Notes: generated from the sequence alone by a model not told the origin. 64,000 nucleotides of DNA from Bacillus sp. MM2020_1 (GCA_011250595.1 JAANMP010000012.1:53538-117537); one strand, 5' to 3'. Numbered from the stretch's first letter, positions 16,911-25,466 are shown. Made by a program: numbers and translations.

Positions 16911-17679
16911 CTTTCTATTGAACTACTTTCAGGCCAATGATTGTACGATTGTGGCAAATGGTCCTGGATATTTAACCGTCCAGTTGACAGTAGAACTTGA
17001 CAAAGAATTAATGAACCGGCCTTTTTACTGGCACTATTTAGAAAAAACGGGCGGAGTTCCCAACCCAATGAAGTTAACTTTTATTACGAACCAAGATGCC
17101 GCTCCTGAAAATATGAAAGGGGAAATCATCCATTTTGGTTCCCCTCGGCTTCATCAAATTTTTGCATCGACAAAAAACTTAGCCAGTTATATCCGGCTGT
17201 ATGAAAATCATCGTAATCAAAACAAGCAAACTCCCTTACTTCCTTGGCTATGTCTAAATGTTAAGATTTCTTATCAATGTGACCGTAAGCGGGATATTTT
17301 TAAATCAATCGGCTTACAGCTTATTAACGGAAAAATGGTCGAGGATTTCCATGACAGGCTGCTTGAAATACAGTTAACACCAAAAATACCTGACTATTCC
17401 TTTACTTTGTCACCTTTAGTGAAACCTCAGAGCGGAATGACAAGAATTGAAACCTATCTTACATCCGTGATCGACAAGGAAGACCACACTTGGGCTCTCG
17501 AGGCTAGAGAGCGTTGGGATCAAGATTTACGTCTCTTACATCACTTTTACGAAGATATGGAAGATGAAAATGAAAACTATGAGACCGAAAAAATGGCCCT
17601 AAAAGAACAATACGAGCCCAAAATCAACATATCCTTCATCAATGGAGGCCTCTTTTATCTAACCGAAAAAGCACTATAA
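16888..17679 (+). CDS. yqhG: Conserved protein YqhG
   Basis: 263 residues, no signal peptide or membrane segment. It overlaps yqhH by 23 bases and its ribosome binding site AAGGAAGGAG lies inside yqhH. The sequence has no motif I can tie to a reaction. Constant pairing with the SNF2-like yqhH in Bacillus suggests they act together, which is inference. A strong hairpin ends the unit. Confidence 0.85.
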   Translation: MQQQEIHNFLLNYFQANDCTIVANGPGYLTVQLTVELDKELMNRPFYWHYLEKTGGVPNPMKLTFITNQDAAPENMKGEIIHFGSPRLHQIFASTKNLASYIRLYENHRNQNKQTPLLPWLCLNVKISYQCDRKRDIFKSIGLQLINGKMVEDFHDRLLEIQLTPKIPDYSFTLSPLVKPQSGMTRIETYLTSVIDKEDHTWALEARERWDQDLRLLHHFYEDMEDENENYETEKMALKEQYEPKINISFINGGLFYLTEKAL

Positions 17680-17682
17680 GGG

Positions 17683-17733
17683 AAAGGGTGTCAGGCACCA
17701 TGTGAAATTTTCACATGGTGCCTGACACCCTTT
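17683..17733. repeat. Perfect 25-bp inverted repeat containing GGTGTCAGGCACC motif
   Basis: Arms 17683-17707 and 17709-17733 are exact reverse complements around one central base. Each arm carries GGGTGTCAGGCACC. The 3' arm ends in TTTT, so it can act as a terminator after yqhG, in either direction. The motif GTGTCAGGCACC recurs in many Bacillus intergenic regions, so I regard it as a dispersed repeat recruited as a terminator. Confidence 0.85.
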
Positions 17734-17860
17734 TGTGACAACTTTTTGACAACAAATAAATTATTTGCCGAAAAAGATAAGTTTTTACGAGAATAAAAAA
17801 GGATACGGTGGAAACCTGTCGAATTTAATTCCAAGTAAAAATAAAAAGGTGGTGGTACCT

Positions 17861-18934
17861 ATTGTTAGCGAGATAGAAATTTTAGCAAATCGAATCATTA
17901 CAGATGCAGCACGGAACCAGGCAACAGATATTCACATTATCCCTAGGAAGAAAGACACGCTCGTCCAAATCCGATTAACCAACAAGCTCATACCTCGACT
18001 ATCCCTTCCAAAAGATGAATGCGACAGATTAATCTCACATTTTAAATTCACAGCCAATATGGATATCGGAGAAAGAAGACGACCACAAAGTGGAGCTTTT
18101 TTTTGCGAAGTCGATGGAAATTTAATGGGTCTCAGACTTTCCACTCTCCCTTCTAATAACAGAGAGAGCCTTGTCATCCGGCTGTTACCACAGCAAGAAC
18201 AGATACCTTTTCACCAACTTTCACTTTTCCCATCAATGACCCGAAAACTACTTGCTCTTCTCAAACATGCTCATGGGTTAATTATCTTCACCGGGCCAAC
18301 GGGCTCGGGCAAAACCACAACACTCTATTCTTTATTAAACGAAACCGCCCACTTATTTCATCGTAACGTTATCACACTCGAAGATCCCATTGAAAAAAAC
18401 TATGACTCCGTCTTGCAAATTCAAGTGAATGAAAAAGCAGGCGTAACTTATGCAGCCGGATTAAAGGCTATTCTTCGTCATGACCCTGACATTATTATGG
18501 TGGGTGAAATAAGAGATGCTGAAACAGCGAAAATTGCCGTTAGAGCAGCATTAACTGGGCATTTAGTGCTCTCGACGATGCATACCCGTGATTCTAAGGG
18601 CGCGGTTTATCGACTACGTGAGTTTGGGGTCAATTGGTTAGAGGTCGAGCAGACGCTCATTGCGATAACCGCTCAAAGGCTAGTTGAACTAACCTGCCCC
18701 TTTTGTGAAGGAGATTGTTCACCTATTTGTTATTCCTACGGCAGATGGAAACGCGCCAGTGTGTTTGAACTTTTATCAGGAAGAAATTTACATGCAGTAA
18801 TGAAAGCTGCTCAAGGAGAACAAATTGAGATACGTTACCGAATGTTAAAGGATGTAATTAATAAGGGCATTGCCCTTGGGTATATTCAAGAATCTGAATT
18901 TGAACGTTTGGTGTATGATGATGAATCGTCATAA
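17861..18934 (+). CDS. comGA: Competence traffic ATPase ComGA
   Basis: GspE/PilB-type ATPase that powers assembly of the competence pseudopilus at the inner membrane face. Walker A FTGPTGSGKTTTLYSL, Asp box TLEDPIE, Walker B IIMVGEIRDAETA and the His box are present. A Cys pair, CPFCEGDC, sits in the C-terminal region. The frame is open upstream to a TTG at 17765, but those codons encode a Lys/Asn-rich tract without similarity to ComGA and no good ribosome site. AAGGTGGTGG lies five bases before ATT at 17861, and initiation there gives MVSEIEILANRII, the expected N-terminus. The start is therefore probably a rare ATT codon. Confidence 0.93.
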   Translation: MVSEIEILANRIITDAARNQATDIHIIPRKKDTLVQIRLTNKLIPRLSLPKDECDRLISHFKFTANMDIGERRRPQSGAFFCEVDGNLMGLRLSTLPSNNRESLVIRLLPQQEQIPFHQLSLFPSMTRKLLALLKHAHGLIIFTGPTGSGKTTTLYSLLNETAHLFHRNVITLEDPIEKNYDSVLQIQVNEKAGVTYAAGLKAILRHDPDIIMVGEIRDAETAKIAVRAALTGHLVLSTMHTRDSKGAVYRLREFGVNWLEVEQTLIAITAQRLVELTCPFCEGDCSPICYSYGRWKRASVFELLSGRNLHAVMKAAQGEQIEIRYRMLKDVINKGIALGYIQESEFERLVYDDESS

Positions 18935-19952
18935 ATGGACTGTGAATGAACAAGCTCATTTCCTGAGAAGGACCGGTGAACTATTAGCAAGGGGGTATCC
19001 AATTGCCTTAGCAATTGAATCCATAGCATTACAATTATCAACAAAACGTAAGGAGGAGTTAAATGGGTGTTTAGATGAGTTGAAAAAAGGTTTACCGTTT
19101 CATGATGCTTTAAATAATCTTGGTTTCCACAAAGACTTAGTCGGTTATGTCTATTTTGCCGAGCAGCACGGCAGCTTTGCAGATGCTCTGTTAGAAGGAA
19201 GTGATCTTGCCCTATTAAAAGATAAAGATTTACACAAATTACTCAAGTTGCTTCAATATCCAATGGTACTTTTAGTTATCACAGGATTTCTATTTATTTT
19301 TATAGAAAATACTTTACTTCCAAGGTTTACAACCCTTTTTTCATCGCTTGGACTGGAAGCAAATTTTTTCACGAATGTCATTTACTCTTTTGATCATTAC
19401 TTCCCAATTGTTATTGGTGCCTTACTTCTTACACTAACGATGGGAGCAGTTTATTATTTTCTATTTTTTCGAAAACTCTCCGTCCTTAAGCAAAGGTCTC
19501 TACTTGTTCGAATCCCTTTTGTTGGCAGGATCCTCAAGCTACTGTTTACCCACTACTTTTCCATTCAACTAAGCTTCCTCTTGTCCGGTGGATTATCAGT
19601 TTCCGAAGCCTTATTACTATTTGAACAGAATCATAGACATCCTTTTTATAGTCACTTAGCTAATCAAATAAAAAGTAAGTTAATGACCGGAGAAAAATTG
19701 GAGACTATCTTAGCATCACTATCGTTTTTCGAAAAAGAATTTCCGATGATTGTAAAACATGGCCAAGAAAATGGAAAATTGGAGCAGGAATTACTATTTT
19801 TTAGTAAGCATTGTGTTACTACCATGGAGGAAATGATAGAAAAACGTTTAAAAACCATTCAGCCAGTTCTTTACCTTTTTATTGGATTTATGGTGGTTTC
19901 TATGTATTTGGCTATTCTTTTACCTATGTTTCACTTATTAGATGGAATCTAA
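18915..19952 (+). CDS. comGB: Competence pseudopilus membrane protein ComGB
   Basis: About 345 residues, GspF/PilC family. Two GspF domains, with hydrophobic segments near the middle (PMVLLVITGFLFIFIE and IVIGALLLTLTMG) and at the C-terminus. It is the polytopic platform on which the pseudopilus is built, working with ComGA. Three consecutive ATG codons at 18915-18923 lie inside the comGA end, so the genes overlap and are probably coupled; which ATG is used is undecided. The gene is followed by a dispersed repeat before comGC, an unusual gap for this operon. Confidence 0.93.
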   Translation: MMMNRHKWTVNEQAHFLRRTGELLARGYPIALAIESIALQLSTKRKEELNGCLDELKKGLPFHDALNNLGFHKDLVGYVYFAEQHGSFADALLEGSDLALLKDKDLHKLLKLLQYPMVLLVITGFLFIFIENTLLPRFTTLFSSLGLEANFFTNVIYSFDHYFPIVIGALLLTLTMGAVYYFLFFRKLSVLKQRSLLVRIPFVGRILKLLFTHYFSIQLSFLLSGGLSVSEALLLFEQNHRHPFYSHLANQIKSKLMTGEKLETILASLSFFEKEFPMIVKHGQENGKLEQELLFFSKHCVTTMEEMIEKRLKTIQPVLYLFIGFMVVSMYLAILLPMFHLLDGI

Positions 19953-19954
19953 GA

Positions 19955-20110
19955 AAGCGCAAGCGCCCGTTTAGCGGCGTATGGACTGGAGCGCTCCAAC
20001 TGAGATAAAGGAAACACGGAGAGCGGAGCGATTCGATGTTGACTTATCGTAGGGCGGAGAGCGAAGTCCACTAGCCGCTGGGCGCTGGAGCTGGACAGTT
20101 ATCTAAGTTC
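19955..20110 (+). repeat. Dispersed GC-rich repeat, copy 1 (inside comG operon)
   Basis: About 155 bases, richer in GC than its surroundings, beginning AAGCGCAAGCGCCCGTTTAG and ending near GGAGCTGGACAGTTATCTAA. An inverted copy lies at 59570-59722. Shared blocks include GAGCGCTCCA, AAAGGAAACACGGAGAGCG and GTCCACTAG. It fills nearly the entire 203-base gap between comGB and comGC. No open reading frame or transposase is recognisable; it looks like a non-autonomous repeat. Confidence 0.85.
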
Positions 20111-20155
20111 AAAAACTAATACTTTTTATCTTATAAAAAATGGAGGTTAATTAAA

Positions 20156-20476
20156 ATGATGAACAATGAGAAAGGCTTCACTTTAATTGAAATGATGATT
20201 GTCATGCTAATAATATCTGTGCTGTTAATAATCACAATTCCCAACGTTGCTAAACATAATTCAAATATAAACAATAAAGGCTGCGATGCCTACGTTAAAA
20301 TGGTTCAAGCTCAAGTTCAAGCTTATGAAATGGATAAGAATAAGATTCCCACCATCGCGGAACTAAAAACGGAAGGATATATAAAGACGGACGCTAAAGG
20401 CTGTCCAAACGGTAAGACGGTTGAAATAGACTCTGAAGGTACTGTTACAGCTGTTGCATTAGTAACCAACCCATAA
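20156..20476 (+). CDS. comGC: Major competence pseudopilin ComGC
   Basis: 106 residues. MMNNEKGFTLIEMMIVMLII is a class III (type IV prepilin) signal: cleavage by ComC is expected between Gly7 and Phe8, with Glu at mature position 5. Two later cysteines (KGCDAY and KGCPNG) match the intramolecular disulfide pair of ComGC. It is the main building block of the DNA-uptake pseudopilus. GGAGG precedes the start. It is separated from comGB by a repeat but followed by an overlapping comGD. Confidence 0.95.
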   Translation: MMNNEKGFTLIEMMIVMLIISVLLIITIPNVAKHNSNINNKGCDAYVKMVQAQVQAYEMDKNKIPTIAELKTEGYIKTDAKGCPNGKTVEIDSEGTVTAVALVTNP

Positions 20477-20916
20477 TGAATAACCATCAAAAAGGCTTCA
20501 CTTTAATTGAGTCCTTGTTAGTTCTCTCCATCTTCATAATTATCTCCTCAATTACGGTTTTCTCCTTAAAGCCACAGCACACAGTTATGGAGGATGAGGC
20601 CTTTTTAACCCAATTAAAAGCCGACCTATACTATGCACAACAATATGCTATTTCCCATCAGGATGAAGTTTCAATTGTTTTTTTTCCAAGCCAGAATCGG
20701 TACTCTATCTTTTTGCTGCCCGACCTGCCACCAGTCGTCCATCGCAATTACTCAAAAAATATTACTCTCACTGAGGGCTCCCTTACCTTATATTTCAAAT
20801 TTCTAAGTGACGGCAATGTAAACAAATTTGGCACGATCTATATCCAAACAAACAATAAAAGATATGTTTTAACCGTTTTAATTGGAAAGGGGCGATTCTA
20901 TGTTAAGGAGTACTAA
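20476..20916 (+). CDS. comGD: Competence minor pseudopilin ComGD
   Basis: 146 residues. QKGFTLIESLLVLSIFIIIS is a prepilin signal with cleavage after Gly and Glu at position 5 of the mature protein. The rest is a small globular domain. The ATG overlaps the stop codon of comGC by one base, implying coupling. It is a minor pseudopilin that helps prime pilus assembly. Confidence 0.92.
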   Translation: MNNHQKGFTLIESLLVLSIFIIISSITVFSLKPQHTVMEDEAFLTQLKADLYYAQQYAISHQDEVSIVFFPSQNRYSIFLLPDLPPVVHRNYSKNITLTEGSLTLYFKFLSDGNVNKFGTIYIQTNNKRYVLTVLIGKGRFYVKEY

Positions 20917-21238
20917 AGGCTTTTTCTTGCTGGAATTGCTGCTTTCTCTATCGGCCTGGTTAATGCTTAGCTTATTTTGTCTTCCTTTATTGATTGAGCT
21001 AAGGGATCAATCTCGACAATTGGAATTGGAAAGTAAAGCAAGGCAGCTTATGTATGAGGAACTCCAGACCCAATTAATCAATAATAAATCATTTTCAAAT
21101 TACACTTCCATTCTGAATGGAGTTGAGTACCAAATCATTTGGAAAAACAATGAAACAGTTGACCAAAAGGAGGTGTGTGTAAGAATTGAAAAAAATTCTT
21201 TCCTGCCTGAAACCGAAATATGCGGTTTACTGGAATGA
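20900..21238 (+). CDS. comGE: Competence minor pseudopilin ComGE
   Basis: About 112 residues, starting at the ATG at 20900 after GGAAAGGGG. STKGFFLLELLLSLSAWLML is a prepilin-like signal with Glu at the position five residues after the cleavage point. It overlaps comGD by 17 bases and comGF by 53 bases. Sequence is poorly conserved outside the N-terminus; identity rests on position and signal. Confidence 0.88.
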   Translation: MLRSTKGFFLLELLLSLSAWLMLSLFCLPLLIELRDQSRQLELESKARQLMYEELQTQLINNKSFSNYTSILNGVEYQIIWKNNETVDQKEVCVRIEKNSFLPETEICGLLE

Positions 21239-21662
21239 AGAAGCATTTACGCTCATCGAAGCACTCATTGCTTTTTCTATCTTTACGACGATTATTTTCT
21301 TTATGTCACCTATTTTTCAAATTATCCTTACGAATAAGGATAATGAGGCATCCTTACAGGCAATGGAGTGGGAAGTCTTTTCCAGCCAAATAAAAAAAGA
21401 AATAAGACTGTCTACTCGAGCAGAAGTGGTTTCCGGACGACTAATTCTAACGAAGGATATAGAAACAATTCAATATGAAAGATATGGCACTAACCTTAGG
21501 AGACGTGTGAATTCTACTGGACATGAAATAATCCTCCAAAATGTTTCACAATTTTCCTTTACTATTCTAAACAATGCCGTCAAAGTCTTCGTAACGGACC
21601 TACGGGGAAGAGAATACTCAGTGACAGCTTTTCCAATCGTTAATTGGGGGCCAGTCCCATGA
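21186..21662 (+). CDS. comGF: Competence minor pseudopilin ComGF
   Basis: 158 residues. NEEAFTLIEALIAFSIFTTI is a prepilin signal; here Ala rather than Gly precedes the cleavage Phe, a variation known in ComGF proteins. Translation begins at TTG 21186, about ten bases after AGGAGG, inside comGE. The C-terminal part FSFTILNNAVKVFVTD is typical for the family. Part of the comG operon. Confidence 0.9.
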   Translation: MKKILSCLKPKYAVYWNEEAFTLIEALIAFSIFTTIIFFMSPIFQIILTNKDNEASLQAMEWEVFSSQIKKEIRLSTRAEVVSGRLILTKDIETIQYERYGTNLRRRVNSTGHEIILQNVSQFSFTILNNAVKVFVTDLRGREYSVTAFPIVNWGPVP

Positions 21663-22045
21663 AAAATAATGAGAAAGGGTTCACTTACCCACTTACCTTA
21701 TGTTTGGTCATCCTTTTTTTATCATTTTTCTCGTTACGTATTGAACAATTATTATCCGTAAGAAAAATGGCACATGAAACAGATATCATCCTGCAAGAGG
21801 AGTACTATTTTCTATCGTCGGCAAAAAAAGTTGAAGTGAATTTTCAAAAGAGTGGGACATTACCTTCTAAAGGAGCATTTACTTTTGTTAAAGGCACCAT
21901 GAATTACCAAGCTGACCCTCCTACTGGATATATCCAAAGAGTCAATTTCACACTTCTCCTTAATGCAGGTGACAAAGCGTATATCGGTAGGGGATATTTT
22001 GATACTAGAACCAAAAAATTAACCAAATGGATTGAATTGAAGTAA
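21659..22045 (+). CDS. comGG: Competence protein ComGG
   Basis: About 128 residues. The start ATG overlaps the comGF stop (ATGA). NEKGFTYPLTLCLVILFLSF is a prepilin-like N-terminus that lacks Glu5, as in known ComGG proteins. It is the last pseudopilin gene of the operon and is needed for pseudopilus formation. Confidence 0.9.
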   Translation: MKNNEKGFTYPLTLCLVILFLSFFSLRIEQLLSVRKMAHETDIILQEEYYFLSSAKKVEVNFQKSGTLPSKGAFTFVKGTMNYQADPPTGYIQRVNFTLLLNAGDKAYIGRGYFDTRTKKLTKWIELK

Positions 22046-22092
22046 ACAAACTTGGACATACTTGATGATGAAAATTAAAGGCAGGTGTGTCC

Positions 22093-22278
22093 ATGAAAAC
22101 TAATGACTATGTTAAATACATGACCCAAACCATCGTAAAATATGCAGACCAACCGAAGGATGAACGAAGACGTCTTCGGACAGTACGCAAGGAATCAAAA
22201 GCATCCTTTTGGTATCGTTGGTTCGGAATACTACCCTACATTCTCTATTATGAAGTTAAAAAAAGACGAAAAATGTAA
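22093..22278 (+). CDS. yqzE: YqzE family protein
   Basis: 61 residues, basic, beginning [20 protein letters not shown] and containing [19 protein letters not shown]. This matches the YqzE family, which follows comGG in Bacillus. A short hydrophobic stretch could associate with the membrane. Start chosen at ATG 22093, five bases after CAGGTG. Function unknown. No clear terminator follows; 22279-22500 contains AT-rich promoter-like sequence only. Confidence 0.85.
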   Translation: MKTNDYVKYMTQTIVKYADQPKDERRRLRTVRKESKASFWYRWFGILPYILYYEVKKRRKM

Positions 22279-22512
22279 CAGGCAATCCTGCATGAACATT
22301 CTTTGATACTTTTCCAATTTAGCTATATTTTGGCCATTGACAATAGAAGTAGTTTATTAGATTTAGCTAATTTTTTATTATATTGTTACAATAAAAAGTC
22401 TGAAATTGTGAACATTTTCTAAACTTATAGTGTTAACGTTGTTAACCTCATTCCCATGTTCCTTTGGCTGTATTATAATGGAATAAATTATGGGGGTCCG
22501 AGGTGAACAGTG

Positions 22513-23211
22513 ATGGAACAAACATTAAAGATAACAAACGTTTTGTCAGATCCAACACGGTACTATATTTATCAATACATTACCAAACGTCATCAAGAAG
22601 TAACAGTTCAAGAGGTGGCGGAAAATTTTAATATTCATCCGAATGTAGCAAGATTGCATTTATCAAAATTAGAAGATGTAAATATGTTAGCATCGGAAAC
22701 AAAGAAAACTGGAAAAGGCGGCAGGCCAAGTAGGTTGTATCGTTTATCTGACGATGTAATCCAGCTTCATTTCCCATTCCGTGACTATATGCTCTTATCC
22801 AAAGTCGCCATTCAAACAATGATTTCACTTGGAGAAGCAGGAAAGCAAGCCCTTTACCTAACAGGAAAACGTTTTGGTACTGAAGTGATTGAACAAGAAA
22901 AGGCAAAAAGAGCGTTTGGCGAGGAATTAGAATTTGATCAAAAGCTAACAATATTAAAAAGTGCTGCAACACTTGCAGGTTTTTATCCGGAATTTGAAGC
23001 AAACGGTGAAAAAACAAAAATCTATTTCCAAATATTCAATTGTCCATTTAAAGAAGTGGCAGAAGAACATACGGAAACAGTTTGTAGTATGCATCATGAA
23101 TTTCTAAAGGGCATGTTTGAAGCACTTTTTGAATCCGTTGAGTTGATTGAGAAGGATAATATTATTTCCGGCTGCGAAACTTGTTCTTATCAAGCACTGG
23201 TAACAAACTAA
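22513..23211 (+). CDS. SufR-like helix-turn-helix regulator with C-terminal cysteines (COG2345 type)
   Basis: About 232 residues. The N-terminal 75 residues form a winged helix (LSDPTRYYIYQYI ... VTVQEVAENFNIHPNVARLHLSKLE, then a basic wing TGKGGRPSRLYRL). The C-terminal domain has NCPF, EHTETVCSMHHEFL and GCETCSYQA, placing Cys near residues 177, 191, 221 and 224. This is the pattern of COG2345 regulators such as SufR, where such residues can bind an Fe-S cluster. Cluster binding and targets here are inference. GAGGTGAACA precedes GTG-ATG; I take the ATG. It is an insert relative to the B. subtilis order. Confidence 0.8.
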   Translation: MEQTLKITNVLSDPTRYYIYQYITKRHQEVTVQEVAENFNIHPNVARLHLSKLEDVNMLASETKKTGKGGRPSRLYRLSDDVIQLHFPFRDYMLLSKVAIQTMISLGEAGKQALYLTGKRFGTEVIEQEKAKRAFGEELEFDQKLTILKSAATLAGFYPEFEANGEKTKIYFQIFNCPFKEVAEEHTETVCSMHHEFLKGMFEALFESVELIEKDNIISGCETCSYQALVTN

Positions 23212-23295
23212 TTCGAAACCATTATTTACATTATGCCTCCTTTTACTTTATAATATTGTAATGATGGTATCGTAGGGTAAAAGGAGGGGATACAT

Positions 23296-23538
23296 ATGGA
23301 TCGCATGTTCAGAGTTTGTGGTTTCTGGACGGGCATTTTTACAGTAATGTTTTATCTAGGAGATTTGGATAAAACGGCAATGTTATTCTTAGCCCAAACA
23401 GGTTTTTTCGTTTTGCTTAGCTATCTTAAATTATCCGAACGCATGTATTTGTGGGTCTTCGGAGCATATTTAACAGTTTTCTTCGCTGGCTTCACTTATT
23501 GGACAACATTCATGATGGTGCCTGGTGTAGCAGAGTAA
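23296..23538 (+). CDS. yqgY: DUF2626 small membrane protein YqgY
   Basis: 80 residues with two or three transmembrane segments (VCGFWTGIFTVMFYLGD, TAMLFLAQTGFFVLLSYL, YLWVFGAYLTVFFAGF). The sequence matches the DUF2626/YqgY family. AAAGGAGGGG precedes the ATG. Function unknown. A bidirectional terminator separates it from the convergent methyltransferase gene. Confidence 0.88.
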   Translation: MDRMFRVCGFWTGIFTVMFYLGDLDKTAMLFLAQTGFFVLLSYLKLSERMYLWVFGAYLTVFFAGFTYWTTFMMVPGVAE

Positions 23539-23548
23539 GAACAATTAG

Positions 23549-23578
23549 AAAAACGACGGAAAACTCCGGCGTTTTTCT
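23549..23578. terminator. Bidirectional terminator between yqgY and the methyltransferase gene
   Basis: AAAAACGACGG pairs with CCGGCGTTTTT (one mismatch) around AAAACT. A and T runs on the two sides allow action on both strands. Confidence 0.85.
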
Positions 23579-24666
23579 TATTCTACGAAAACGTTCCTTT
23601 CATTTAACTTTATCCCTTTTTGCTGGATGACCACATGAAAATAAGAACTCATTCCAGAGGGCATGATTAAGCTGCGAATTGCCCGATTCCGTTTGCTAAC
23701 CTCTGAAAATGGATTGGGGTCATAATGGTTCTCTAATTCTTTTAGAATACCGGCTTTTAATAAAAATTCATCTTGTCTTAGTTTGGAAATTAACTCCAAC
23801 TCTGCTTGTTCACCCTTTTGAATGAGATAATCAAAATGGATATGCGTGGTAATATCCATTTCACCAGGATGCTGTAGGACATCATTAATCATCTGGTGCT
23901 GAAAATAGCCTCTTAAACTCCCCTTCGCCCTCCTCGGGTCCATCCACTCCTCAAGTGTATAGCCATAATCTGCTGTTACAACAATTCCTTTTATTAAGGA
24001 CTGAGAAATTTCCCGTAACATTTTTTCCATTGCTAAAGGTACCTCAATCCGCTGGTTTTCCCTTAATTCCATTTTGCATTCCTGTAAAAAAAACAGGATG
24101 TCTGAATTTGTTAACAGCACTCTTTGCTCAAACAGTTCATTATTTTTAATCCCAATCATTACTTCAAAAAGGTTCCCATTTACCTTTTCAATCACATGAA
24201 CTGGCAGTGCATCAAATAGTTCGTTGGAAAAGATCATTCCCTCAAAAGGCTCAACTTCACAAAGACTCTCTACTTGGACAATTGAAAAATTAGTCAGCAA
24301 TTCCCTTTGCAGTTTCCGATGATAGGGACTGCTTTCAACAATAATATATTTTAAGGGGGTTTTTATCGTTTCTTGCCATTCCTGTAAAAACGCCTCGGCA
24401 AAACGTCCATTTCCTGCTCCAATTTCACAAAATACTGGGTCTAATTGTCCGTTTGTACAGATATTAGAAAACCATTTTGCCATCATTCTACCGTATAGAT
24501 CAGATATATTGCTGGTTGTAATGAAATCACCCAGTCGGCCAATTTTCTGTTTATCTTTCATATAATAACCGTAATCAGGATGATATAATGCGGCCCCGAT
24601 AAAATCCGCATAGGAAATCAACTCATTGGATGAATTTGTAATTAAACTCTTTAAAAATGTGTTCAT
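23578..24666 (-). CDS. SAM-dependent methyltransferase, MidA/NDUFAF7 (DUF185) family
   Basis: 362 residues. YADFIGAALYHPDYGYY near the N-terminus and GDFITTSNISDLYG followed by FCEIGAGNGRFAEAFL (SAM-binding glycine loop), IVESSPYHRKLQ, and FSNELFDALPVHV are hallmarks of the MidA family. The mitochondrial relative methylates an arginine of respiratory complex I; the bacterial substrate is unknown. ATG at 24666 follows AAGGAG. Single-gene unit convergent with yqgY. Confidence 0.88.
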   Translation of the reverse strand: MNTFLKSLITNSSNELISYADFIGAALYHPDYGYYMKDKQKIGRLGDFITTSNISDLYGRMMAKWFSNICTNGQLDPVFCEIGAGNGRFAEAFLQEWQETIKTPLKYIIVESSPYHRKLQRELLTNFSIVQVESLCEVEPFEGMIFSNELFDALPVHVIEKVNGNLFEVMIGIKNNELFEQRVLLTNSDILFFLQECKMELRENQRIEVPLAMEKMLREISQSLIKGIVVTADYGYTLEEWMDPRRAKGSLRGYFQHQMINDVLQHPGEMDITTHIHFDYLIQKGEQAELELISKLRQDEFLLKAGILKELENHYDPNPFSEVSKRNRAIRSLIMPSGMSSYFHVVIQQKGIKLNERNVFVE

Positions 24667-24777
24667 ATATGCTCCTTTTTCAAATAAACACTATTGACAT
24701 AGTGAAAACTTTATAATATTGTAAGGATAGTAGCTTAACTTTTATCCCTCCCATATAAGAATAAAATATCCCCCAGA

Positions 24778-24811
24778 AAAACCCTTCTCAATTTGGAGAA
24801 GGGTTTTTCTA
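24778..24811 (-). terminator. yqgX terminator
   Basis: AAAAACCCTTCTC pairs with GAGAAGGGTTTTT around AATTTG. The symmetrical A/T runs allow either direction; yqgX ends just before it on the minus strand. Confidence 0.88.
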
Positions 24812-24830
24812 TAGTATCGTCTCCTCAGTC

Positions 24831-25466
24831 TTAAAATCCATTTAAAAACGGATTACTGTCCATTTCTTCACCAATGGTTGTTACAGGGCCGTGTCCTGAT
24901 AAGACATACGTTTCCTCAGGCAAAACAAGCAGTTTATCATGGATGCTCTTTAGTAGCTGTGTTTCATTTCCACCTGGCAGGTCTGTTCGACCAATACTGC
25001 TTTGAAACAAGGCATCTCCAGAGAGAACAAACCCAGCCTTCTCAAAATAATAAGAAACACTTCCCGGTGAATGTCCAGGAGTATGAAAAATGGTAAACTC
25101 AAAACCACCTAAGTTCATTTCCCCTTCATTTTTAATAATATGATCAGCTGGATTTACTGAAATTGATTCTTGAATCATAAAATATTGCGATCCATTCAAT
25201 GAGGCGTCACCCAACCATTTTTCCTCTTGTTTGTGAAGATAAACTGGAATTTTATAAAAGTCCCTTACTTCATCAACACCCCCTATATGATCAAAATGGG
25301 CATGGGTTAATAAAATGGCAAGTGGTTTTATTTTTCTATTGTTCAACATCTGAATGAGCTTTTTCCCTTCACTGCCTGGGTCAAAGATTAAACACGAGCG
25401 ATCTGAATTTTCTACTATGTAACAGTTCGTTTGAAGTGCCCCCAAGGGGATTTGCTGCCATTTCAT
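24831..25466 (-). CDS. yqgX: Metallo-beta-lactamase fold hydrolase YqgX (glyoxalase II-like)
   Basis: 211 residues. THAHFDHIGGVDEV is the HxHxDH metal site, with further ligands in FHTPGHSPGSVSYYF, SGDALFQSSIGRTD and LSGHGPVTTIGEE. This is the glyoxalase II-like branch of the fold: two metals, usually zinc, hydrolysing thioesters such as S-lactoyl-thiol adducts. Substrate not provable from sequence. In the conserved position next to yqgW and yqgY. Confidence 0.9.
   Translation of the reverse strand: MKWQQIPLGALQTNCYIVENSDRSCLIFDPGSEGKKLIQMLNNRKIKPLAILLTHAHFDHIGGVDEVRDFYKIPVYLHKQEEKWLGDASLNGSQYFMIQESISVNPADHIIKNEGEMNLGGFEFTIFHTPGHSPGSVSYYFEKAGFVLSGDALFQSSIGRTDLPGGNETQLLKSIHDKLLVLPEETYVLSGHGPVTTIGEEMDSNPFLNGF

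Noticed and set aside
17740..17861. ComK box before comGA
   Set aside because: AAAAAGATAAGTTTTT resembles an AT-box but has six rather than five bases between the A and T runs and no clear partner box.
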